A DNA stretch of 64,000 nucleotides from Coccinella septempunctata. Taxonomy: Eukaryota; Arthropoda; Insecta; Coleoptera; Coccinellidae. Below, in pieces: positions 42,301-54,300 of the stretch; the stretch's first letter is position 1; each line of letters begins with the position of its first letter. The notes beneath the pieces are model-generated. The model did not search any database, was not told the origin of the DNA, and saw only the letters and a list, made by a program, of their open reading frames with translations. The translations under genes were made by a program, and so were the position numbers. The stretch is from NCBI RefSeq assembly GCF_907165205.1, contig NC_058189.1:43612270-43676269 (forward strand), written 5' to 3'.

Positions 42301-45300
42301 TCTGGTTGCATCATTGTTCCTGATACTTTTTTCAGAATATCTCTGAAATCTCATGATCTCAGACAAGACTGGCAGATTTCTTCTAATGATTTCCTATGAG
42401 AAAGTCAAGGTAGCAGTTGAGAGAATAATGTTTAATTGAAATTTTTTTTTTTTAATTGAACCTGAATAAATTTGTTGTCTAAAAAGCTGAGCTTCCAAAA
42501 TTTCTAAATGCGATAGGTGGAAATATCTGCGGTTTATTTTACAAACTATAAAAATAAGATTAGTCTGAATTTCGACTAACCTCAACAAAAATTTTGCGAA
42601 CTAATTACAGATTCATAATATGCAGGATACATTATATGTGAACTATTAAAAATATCTTATTCTCTAGAAAAATCTGTCTGAGAATTGTAATACATAAGAT
42701 GAACAACTAAAAGTTTCTAAAGTAAAAATTAGAAAATTATGATTTTATCATGTTTAGCAGGCTCTTCACTAAATTTATAGTTTTCTCATATTATCGTTGA
42801 TAAAACTGAAAGTAGGCGGATGATCTTATTTTTTATTTAGAATTACGAAATATAGATTAACATATTGTATAAATCAAACGAAATATCTATTGAAATGTAT
42901 CAGCAAAAAAGTGAGAAGAGTTCCTTTTTTGACTCAATAGATCTCAAAAAGGTTGTTCATGTGATACCTTATTGTTCCTCCAGGAAATATCAACGTTATC
43001 TGACAAGGAAAAGAAGTTTTAAGGAAAGTTCTTGAAATATACAAGGAAAAATGAAAGTTTTTCTGCAGCCGACTCGAAAATGAAACTTTCGGTATGATTT
43101 ATTGAATCCAAAGTAACACTTTACGAAAGGAGTACCGAAAGTAGCAATTTCGGGACGAATTTTTTTCACTCTACCTTCCGGACGATTATGCGTATCTATG
43201 AGTAAGGATTTGAAAATAACAAGAACTTTTTATTTAATTATATGACAACGCCCGTCATGTAAAATTAATTGGTGTGTACTTCTTCTACCCACCTCCACTG
43301 AATATTTGTAGAAAATGGTTTTCTTCAGGAAATGAAGATGATTGTTATGTTTGACTGACATAAATTGAAATTCATTGATAAGTGCCAAATCTTCTTGACT
43401 GATAAATTCTTCTATCTCTCTCAAAATAAGGAAGTCATTTTTGCTTCATCCACTTGGACGTTTTAGAGAACCTGGAAAAAAATATATTCAGTTCCGAAGT
43501 TCAGTGATTCATTAGAGAATAATGTCACAACTTTGCAATTCGGAATCCATAGAAAAATTAGTTAATTACATACTCGATTTTATTGTAAGTCGGATGGATT
43601 ACAATAATTGGATGAGGCAGTATTCACTTCAAACAAAAGGAAAATATCAATTTAAGATCGATACAAATAGTTACATAATGAAAAATTTTTGTATTCAATT
43701 ACATTTCACCAATTTGTCGATAGTATGTTTTATACCTAATAGGAACCAAGAAAAATCTGCTGACAATGCATAGGTACCTACTCCTTTTCTGATATTTCAT
43801 CCATTTCATCAAATTATTTTCACAAGACTGATTTAGGTAACTAAACTCAATTCAACTTTTTTTTCCTTAGAGCGAAGTGGTTCTTATCGTATAGAGTCTT
43901 TTAACGACAAACTTAAGGATGAAGAGACCAATGACTTATCAACAAAAATACATCAGCCACAATCAGAAGTTAACAAAACATTGTCAAGGTCTGCTCCTCA
44001 ACCCAAAAGTGGTGTGCAACCGAAGGATGAAGAACAATTACCAAAAGGAGATGACTCCCTTCCTTGGAGAAGGAAATCATCTCTTGTAGACAAGGTAGAT
44101 TATGTAAGAACTTCGCAGGCTCAACCATGGACCTCAGAAAAAGTAACACTGAAGAAAACTCAGAGAGAGGTGAAAAAAATCGATTCGTTCAAACCAGAAG
44201 AGGTTACACTCAAAAAAACGCAGAAACTGAAATCCTCTACTGAAAAACATCAAGTTGAATCAATTGAACTCACGCATAAAAAGTTCCCAGCTGCTGTCAC
44301 AGAATCGAAGGAAATTCCTCAGAAGGCCCCTTGGCGCTCAACTGAAGATAAAGAAATTCTTGATATACAAGAAAAAGAACGAGAAACTCTTTTCAAACCA
44401 ATTAAAGAACAGAAAGATTGGAGAAAGCCGAGATCGGAGGTGAAAGGCTTTTTGCACAGCGAAGAAGATAGAGAAAGACTCGAAATAAATAAGGAAGAAG
44501 AGGAAACTCTCTCCAAAAAAACTCTACATACTGAGGAAAAAGAATGGAGAAAGCCCAGACCCCTTGAAAAAGTCCCCATGCATATGGAAGAAAATAAAGA
44601 AATATTAAGGATTGAAGAGAAAGAGGTAGAAGAACTTACAACTCGACAACCTGAGAAAAAGGACTGGAGAAAGCCAAGATCTTTGGAAAAAGTCTCTCTA
44701 CATGTTGAAGAGCATAAAGAAATACTCAAGACAGAAGAGAAAGTAAAAGAACAACCCGAACTGAAGGACTGGAGAATGCCGAAATCTCTCGAGAAAGTAC
44801 AAACTGTACACATAAGGGAAGATAAAGAAATTGTCAAGATCGACGAAAAACCAAAAGAAACTATCTCTAAAAAACCATCCGAGTCACAGGAAGCTGAAAA
44901 GAAAGACAGGACTAAGCCAAAATCAACCGATCAAGTCCTCATACATACAGAAGATAGAGAAATACTTCAATTAAAGGAAAAAGAAGAGGAAACCTTATCT
45001 AAAAAACTGACAGAAAGTCAACATCCTGAGAAGAAAGACTGGAGAAAGCCAAAACCTTTCGAAAAAATCTCTTCTCATACTGAAGAACACAAAGAAATAC
45101 TCAAGATAGAGAAGAAAGAAAAAGATACAATTTCTAAGAAGCCGTCAGAAACTCAACAGGTTGAACAAAAGGAATGGAGGAAGCCAAGATTTCTCGATAA
45201 GGTGCCAATACATGAAACTGAAGATAAAGAAATACTTGAGGTGGAAAAGGAAGAGGCGGAAGTTATTTCTAAAGAAAAAGAGGAAAAACCAGAGTCACAA

Positions 45301-48300
45301 CAACCAGAAAATAGAGACTGGAGAAAGCCGAAACCTCAACAAAAATTACATACAGAGGATAGAGAAATTCTCGAAATACAAGAAAAAGAAGAATATACCA
45401 TACCTAAGAAACCCTCAGAAAAAAAGGAATGGAGGACGCCGAGATCTATTGAAAAAATCCCCAGTGAAGATAAGAAGATCGAAGAAAAACCATTGGAAAC
45501 CCAACAACTAGATAAAAAGGACTGGAGAAAATCAAGAACGGTCGAAAAATTCTCCGTACGAACTGAAGAAGTGAAAGAAATTCAGAAGATAAACGAAAAA
45601 AGGGATATCATTTCTGAAAAACCATCAGATAATCAACAACCCGAAAAGAAAGACTGGAGGAGAACTTCCGTTAAAACTACCATACAAAAAGATGACAAAC
45701 CCGTCGAACAAGAGCCAATGTCTGAAAAATCAGAGCCTTTACAACCTGAACGGAAGGGCCAAGAACCAATAAAACCTCAGACACTGGAGCAAAAAACCTT
45801 GCAGAAAGTTGAAACTAAGCCCGATAAAGCAGAAGAAAAGACTGCACCACTTGAGGAACCAAGAGATGTAAAAACTCTTCCTTGGGGAGAGAAAGTTGTC
45901 CTCAAGAAAACAAGACGTGAAAGTATAAAAAAATCTACAGACCAGATAGAACAAGTTAATCTTAAACCGGTCAAGAAAGATGAAAAAAGCCAAGAAGTCA
46001 TCGAATATGAAAAAATGCCAGAAAGTCTGAAATGCTCAGAAGATTTTCCTACTGTGGGTGAAAAAGAGAAGAAAAATGTAGCAACTAGGGATGAATCTAA
46101 ACCATTACCTTCGGAAATCCCATCAGATACTGTTTCAGATGAAGTTTTTCCAAGCAAAGAAACAGTGCCAAAGCGAAAGGAAAAGATTATAATAGGAAAA
46201 ACGGTAGAAACTGAAAGTTTACCATGGGGTGAAAGGGTCACTCTCAAAAAAACAAGACGAGAAAGTGTGAAGACTTCGACTGAACAAACTGAACAAATTC
46301 ATTTGAAACCAGTCAAGAAAGAAGTTGTGGATAAAGAATCAGTGAACATCCTCACTGAAACAATTTCCGATGAAATTAAGCCAATTGCAAAAATAAGTGT
46401 GCCTGAAGGTAAACCAGTTGTGACTTCTATCGCCCCAGAAAAATCTCTTACAGCTGATCAAAATCTTGAGGGAGATGATACCAAAACAGAGACGAGATCT
46501 TGGCGTAAATCCAAGAAAACTCAAGTGACAGAAGAAACATCTAAACCTACTATGGAAAAACCGGAAGAGAAGGAAGATATATGCAAAACAATTCCGGGAG
46601 AAATTACTGAGCAACCAAAGGAACATCCTCTTACTGATCAGGTTTTGCCCTCGAGTAAAGTTCCAGAGGTGAAAGGTTGGCGCAGAGGGCATCAGGAACG
46701 CGTTAAATCCGCAGAGAAGAAAGTTACCATCGAACAAATACCGATAGAACAAGAAACCATCCCGTCACAACAAGATATTTCTCCTAAGGAAATAACCACT
46801 GTAGATACAAGAATGGCGGAGCTCCTCAAACCAGATGAAACGAAAGAAACGAAGACAGAATTGCAAAAGGCAAAAAAAATCCATAGGAAAATCGTTAGGA
46901 AAGATTCATCTCAAGAATTTACCGATGAGAAAGATATTCCCAAACCGAAAGAAGGAGAAAAACAATTCGCTTTTGAGGACGATTTGAGGCAACCACAACC
47001 AGTTGAGATAATAGAAGTCGAAACAGTTACTGAGGATACAGTAGTACTCAAAGTTGGAGAAGATGAGAAGAAAAAACCGAGAGAAGATGATGTTAAGCCA
47101 GAAACCATCAAACTAAAACCCACTCCGAAAACTGTAAGGAAAATCGAAGAAACAGGACTTGAAAAGGTTGATCTTAAATCTATCCCCAAAAAGCCTTCGT
47201 CGGAAATCCCTAAGCCCGAAGTTAAGAAAGAATCACAAGAAAAACCTACATTGAAAGAAAAACACCTTATACCTGATTCCCTGCCAAGTACAATGGAAAA
47301 TATGTCGGAATTTCCAGATCTTACAGATATAGAGGTGAAACCAAAACCGGAACTTGAAAAACCATCTGCTCCTGCAGAGATCGTTCAACCGGTCGAAGAA
47401 ACTGAAACTAAAGCACCTTGGCGTAGGGTAAGGAAGGAAAAACAAGAAGAAGAACAAGAGAAGCAGAAGTTGGTAATGGGAAAAGGAAAACTGAAGGAAG
47501 ATGTGCCAACAGAAGAAGTTGTGAAGCTAAAGCCGGTTAGAATAAGAGAAAACAAAGACGATGTTGAAACCGTCAAAATGGAGAATATTTCATTCACTCT
47601 TGGTAAAGCTGAACTTATAGAAGAAAAAATTCCAGAAGCTCCGAAAAGAACAGAACAACCCGACGATGCTCCAAAAGAAAAATCCTGGCGTAGAGGTCGA
47701 AAAATAAAGAAGGAAAAAGATGAAAAAGACAGAGAGCTTGAGGAAAAGAAACATGACTCGAAGAAACCAACTGATGAAGTATTAACAGCCGAAAGCCTGA
47801 TGCATTCCATTGATGAAGTCCAAACTGAACTAATTCCAACCAAATTGGTGGATGATTCCCCTGCTGAAGCTTTCTCAGTTGAGGAACCTGATCTCAAATC
47901 TGTTGCTGCTATAAAATTAGGTGACAACAGTGTTCCCGCTAAAGAACAAGAGAGTGTCATCGAAGAAATTCCAACTGAACACCAAAAATTCAAGAAGGAA
48001 ATGAAAGTCGATGTTATCTCCAAGAAAACCGTTCGGCAGCGCAAGCTGATAGAATTTGAAGATAACGGACAACCATTACCAGAGTTAGAGATAATTTCCC
48101 AGAAAAGAACATCTGAGCAACCAAAGAAAGAAGAAGTAGAGGTCTTGAAGAAATCGACAATGAAAATTATTCAACAGAAGCAAGAAACACTGAAACCTAT
48201 ACCTCCAAAATTCATCGAAAGGGTTGAGCCTGTAGTCTCTGAATTAGATAAACCAGCCATGTTCACTTGCACAGTGGAGGGAAATCCTTTCCCAGAAATC

Positions 48301-51300
48301 CGCTGGTATAAAAATGAAACTCCATTGTCTGAAAATGAAAGAATACATGTCGATATCATGGAGCAGACTGTGACCTTGACATTCGAAAAAGTTACATCTG
48401 AAGACAAAGCTATTTATACCTGTAAAGCAACAAATTGTGCTGGTTTGGCTACATCTACGGCCAATCTCGAAATTATAGGTATATTATTTGTGACATTTTC
48501 TGTGTTATGTTGCTTCGAACTAATACCGCTTTTTTCAATAAATAGCAAGTGCTGATCAACAACTTTTCTTGAGTAGCTTTCATTGTGAGTTATGGTCCAT
48601 TTTATCTGCCAGAAGGAATCTCGATTTACAACCAATTTTTGAAAAACAGGCTTGAAAAACTGCTCACATTTTTTTATGCAACGCAATCAACTCTATCGTT
48701 TATTTCAGCTTGCATATTTTCCATTTGTATTCTGAGTAGGTGTTTTGAAACTGAGACTCTTTATTTTTTAGAAAAAGAAGAAGATGGTGAAGCTCCTGAA
48801 TTCGAAGAACCTCTCAAACCTCAAATTATTGATGGAAAATCTCCCGTTTTGTTCAAATGTAAGGTGAGCGGACAGCCAACTCCAAAAGTCAGATGGTTCA
48901 GGAAGAAAGATAATAAAGAAATACTGACTGATAATAAGAAGAAAGTAACATATGATGAGAAAACTGGTATAACCACTTTAGAAATCAACAAACCTACGAA
49001 GAGTGATGAAACTTTCTATTCCGTCATAGCAGAAAATAAATTCGGAAGAGCCGAATGTAAGACCAATTTGGTGATTTCGAATGCAACAACTGTTACATTA
49101 CCAGAAGTACTAGAAGCTCCAGAAATCATAAAGCCTCTAGAATCAGTGATAGCCAAGCCAACAGAAGATATTGTGATGTTGGCTGAATTCAAGGCAACTC
49201 CATCTCCAGAAATTGCATGGTATAGAAATGGGAAACCCATCAAAGACGATGAGGATTACAGTATCACGAGGAAAACTAACAGAACTCAACTCTTAATTAA
49301 GAAAACCGCCAAACATAAAGGTGGAAAATATGAAATCAAAATAACGAATAAGAAGGGTGAAGCTAGGTCTTCGAGCTCCGTCAGCATCACTCAAGATAAA
49401 CCTGAAGCTACAGCTCCAACATTCCTTAAAGTAGTAAAACCTCAGTTTGTCAGTGAGGGTGAAGCTGTCATTATGGAAACAGTCGTAGACGCTTTTCCTG
49501 TTGCGTCTTTCCAATGGTTCCAACAATCCGTGCCTATAACATCATCGAATGAAATAAGGATTGTAACTCAAGATAACAAATCCTCATTGATAATCACGGA
49601 AATGACTCCTGATATAGCGGGTCCAATCACCTGCCGTGCTGAGAATGTTGCTGGGTCAGTAACTTGCACAGCTACGTTAGGAATAATTGAAGAAACTGAA
49701 TGGGAAGAAACTAGAATTATGGAATCACCCAAATTTGTGGAAAAACTGATGCCAACCAGAGTGATGGATGGTGAAAAAGCTGTCCTTAAGTGTACGGTGA
49801 AAGGAACACCAACTCCAAAAGTCGAATGGTACCACAATAATCAACTTGTAAACCAAGCTAAAGATGTCGTTATGACCCAAAGTACAGATGGTACCTGTGA
49901 ACTAGCGATTTCCGAAGTATTTCCAGAAAATGCTGGTGAATACGTATGCAAGGCTACAAATAAATTGGGACAAGCCATTTGTAAGACTCCATTGATTGTA
50001 GAGGCTTACGAATACATTCCAGATTCCGAGATGGGACATTTCACAGGATCTGAAGAAGATTTATTGGACAAGGTGAGAGATTAACTTTAGCCTATGTGTG
50101 TTGGGCGGGCGAAATTGGTGATGCCTGAACTACAACTTTTTCAACCCAACTAGATAGAGGAAAATGCATGGCACATGACCGTCGTCTTTATTCGAGAAAC
50201 TAATGATGCCATCAACTGCATTACACTATCTTCTTTTGTTTTTGAGTTATAGGCCAAAATTAAAATTTCAACTTTGGTCATTATCTCCGTTTATGTTTGT
50301 GCTAGTATGTTAAAATGAAAACATTATGCAGACACTTTTTTGATAGCAATCCAGTAGCGTACTATGAATTTTTCTAACAGGTATATTTGCTAAGCTATAA
50401 CATAAATATGTGTTTTTTCCTTATGAAAACAGTAGTTTAAAATGCCTTAGAAAGACATTTCTGAATGAATAAAAAAATGGCGATTCTTCCCAAGTCGTTT
50501 TAAATTACTAATTTCACAAGAAAAAAACACAACTTTATGTTATAACTCAGCAAATAAACCGGTAGGAAAGAATCATAGTACGCCACTGGATTGCTATCAA
50601 AAAAGTGTCTCCACAATGTTTTTATTTCAACATCGTAGCTTGTGCTACTATGTTGTTTGTACAAAAACGAAGATAATGACCAAAGTTGAAATCGCCCAAA
50701 TTAATATTTCGGCCTATAACTCAAAAACAAAAAAAGATAGAGGAACGCAGTTGATGGCATTATTAGTTACTCGAAAAAAGACGACATGAATGGCACATTC
50801 ATTTTCCTCTATCTCGTTGGGTTGAAAAGTTGTAGTTCAGGTATCACCAATTTTGCCCGACCAGTACATATTTCTTCCTTCAAAACATGCAATCTTATAG
50901 TCACAGAACATTGATTCTGCATTTTGAAATTTTTTCGAGAGAAGGGGGACAAAATATTGGGGCTTAATTACGGCGGAAGTGATTTCATTATGGTCCGATT
51001 GAATTCAGGTTTTTTATTAAATTTCAATTCGGATATTTTTCAACCATAACTCCATTTTCCTAATATCCTACATTTTAGTGCAGAAAGTTAAATTCGAGAT
51101 ATTACGATTATTTAGGAAATATTAATTATATGTGTGTCAATAAAGCAGGTTTTTCTGAGTGGTCTACAATATATCTATTTGTCTAGGCATCCACTAAAAG
51201 CAAAACCGCAAAGAATCAAAATAATAATGAAATGAAAGAATATTGGGATTCTTTCATTTCATCTAACTAAATGTACGATAACCTAAGAACAAAATAATAA

Positions 51301-54300
51301 TAATTTAATAATAAACTGACGTTAAGTATTCATCGCGTGAATACCTACATTTACAAGTAAGACAAAAAATTTTCATTGTAAATTTTTCTTTTCAGACGCT
51401 AAGCGAATTAGACATTCCTTCAGACAGCGATGTTGAATGTGCACCTAAAATAATTAAAAAACTGCCGCAGGTTGTGTCAGTAAAAGATGGCGATGTTACA
51501 AAGTGAGTACCTACCTCTTTCATCATATAAGTATAATTATGATTAGGATATATCAATTTTTTTTTAATCTGTCAGTTGCTGCAATATAAGCGCCAATGAG
51601 ATTGGTCTGTCTCTATTGTATTCTAGTCGGTAATACCAGGGCCACCGCGAATATAAAGAGAACATTATTGATAATTGTTCGGGTATTATTAACTTTATCC
51701 TTGCGTACCGTTTTCGCCAATCCCCCCAGCAGTACCGCTTTCTGATGAAATAACAATAGGCATGGTCTCGATATCATGCAAAGGTTTGCAAATCATTTTC
51801 TGCATTTTGCTTTCTGCAGAGTGTTCCGATTTCTAAGTTCTGATGAAACAGCCTTGATCAGGAAATATTCTCGAAGTACTTACTAGACATTCAAATCAAT
51901 ACTTCCACGACCACCAAGATGTCGTCGCAGCTCCCTTTTATTGAGCTTTTATAGTGAGATTCATAATGCTTCTTCAGCACTGTTCTTCTTTCTCCCTGTG
52001 GGGCTGCTCCATCGGTGGTTGTCCAAGAGATGATACTAAATGTGTATGTCAGGCCTGAGCAAGCGTAGATTTTAATCGTCTTGATCGGATTCCTGCAGGT
52101 TATTACTATCCTTCAATCTTCGAGGGAACTCCTCCGTCAATTCTCTCCTCATTTGGCTCTTAGTGATCCGTCTGAATGTTAAAGCACTAGATACTTGTAC
52201 GTTTCTCCTTCCTTTATTGCTTCGATTTCTGCACCTTCTTTGAGTTTGAATTATTATTATTAATGACTTATTTAGCCTTGCGGCTTCCACACTCCTCACC
52301 AGAGGAACATTCACTTGTCCCAGATATTTCAGAATTGAAAAAGATTAAGCTCTGTTGGAGCCCTTTCCTATGGTTTCCGGGCTCGTGGTGGTAGTCGGGT
52401 ACGGGCTGCTCCCTGGTGAATGCTTCGATTTCCCCATCTTCCTTTAGTTTGAATGTGCCTTCTACTATTTTGCCTCTCGATATATTGAGCACACGACTGG
52501 AAAAATTTCCAGTCTAAACTTTATTTTGATATCGTCGGAGAATTCTTCTACCATTTTTTGCATCTGTTTGATTTGGTTTTGAGTAGATGCATGGAGTATC
52601 ATTGTCATTATTAATATTGCAAATGATTTTATGAATAAGTGATATACTTGTTCATCCGCACTTCTTCCAATCGAGATATTCCGGCAATAAATACTACTCT
52701 TGTTCACAATACAGACTATGCAAAATTGTGTCAGAAATCGAGAAAAATCAATTTTCCAAAATATTTTTTTCTGAATTGTTTTTGTGGTTAGTGATCTTTG
52801 GACAATTTCAATTTTTTTTTAAATATTTATAATAATGATAAATATATCTTGAAATATTTCGAGAACCGTATGGGATAAAAAAAAATTGAAATTGTCCAAA
52901 GATCATTAACCACAAAAACAATTCAGAAAAAAACATTTTGGAAAATTGATTTTTCTCGATTTCTGACACAATTTTTTTGCATAGTATTGTGAACAAGAGT
53001 AGTATTTATTGACGGAAAAAATAAAAAATTTCATGTAATATAAAGCTAATACAATTCAGCACAAAAAAATTTCGCCAACTTATTACACATGAAATTCAAA
53101 GGTGTAAGTGGATCGATTTTGATGTTTCATTTGATAGAATGTGTTCAACTTGTACGGACTGTTCATTCAATATCTGTGTAATTAATTCAATATGTATTGA
53201 ATTATATCATAAACTTCATTTTATGTTATCATCTCATGAATATAGCTGAAAATAAATTAGAATATTCTCATTCTCAATGTTCGCTAAATATACCTTTAGA
53301 TTCAACCTAAAACCTCATATAATTTCTAGACTTGAAGTACAAGTTTCCGGGAAACCTAAGCCGAAAGGAAGATGGCTCAAACATGGAGAAGAAATTGTAC
53401 CATCTAATGAATTCGTTATCGAAGACTTCGAAGATGGTACTTGCATACTCACTATATCGGAAGTGTATCCTGATGACACCGGTGAAATTGTGTATGAAGC
53501 ACAGAATCCTCTGGGAGTTGCTGTCACAACAACCGAATTGTTGGTGGAATCAGTCGAAGGTGAAACATCAGCGAAAGAAGCTTCTTTTCAGGATTTTCCT
53601 TCCCAATCCTCAAAACTAAAACAAACTGAAACAAACACACCTTTACTCTTATCATAAAAATGGGAAACAAACTGCGAAGTTTGCATCCCATTTATGTTCA
53701 TCAAGTTCATTATAAATTGAATTATTTTATTTTTTAGGTATCGTTGGTACCAAAGATTACAGAAAACCGGAGTGGGTTACCCATATGGAAGAGCTTCAAA
53801 TTGCATTAAAAGGTAATGCGAAAAGAAATTGGGCGCATGCGTTTTCCGCTAACTTGTCTGTTGATAGCTTAGAGAAATCTGATTCATCGAACTACGAAGG
53901 TAAGGTACATTCTGACGAGGGAATTTTCAAAGGAGATTCCCTTTACTCGCATAATTCAAAAACATTGTCAGAAGTTTCGTTCGGTTCTATAAAAAGTGAG
54001 CCTAATAATGTTTCGAAGACAAATTTGGGATTCATACATATGGCGATGAACGAGTATCTAAATTGTCATAGACATTCGATTAGTACCATAATGGAATTGA
54101 TAGACTTTGAGGATCGGGAAAGATTCAGTTACGCTGAGAAGACGCAATCGAATATTGATTTGCCAGGGACTACGGATAGCAAGCCTTTAAATTGTCCGGA
54201 AAGAAAAGAATCATTTTATCTTTTATCACCTATCGAAGAGAAGAGCGAATCATCAACGAGAAGTAGCAGTTTCCACGAGAGCAGCAGCTCTGAGAAACGT

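Larger units (their letters stand above)
51503..53329. other. intron 18 (1.8 kb), made largely of repeats
   Basis: Holds the LINE relic at about 51880-52700 and the inverted repeat at 52680-53014. Nothing of sls is visible between exons 18 and 19. Confidence 0.75.

Noticed and set aside
44319..48044. Long minus-strand open frames opposite the PEVK exon (for example 44319-44837, 45777-46247, 47385-48044)
   Set aside because: Lys and Glu codons read backwards give Phe and Ser codons and few stops; composition is the mirror of the real exon and no domain is visible.
48585..48771. Phe/Leu-rich N-terminal extension before exon 17
   Set aside because: Lies upstream of a good acceptor (TTTTTTAG) with the correct phase; it is the read-through of a T-rich intron end.
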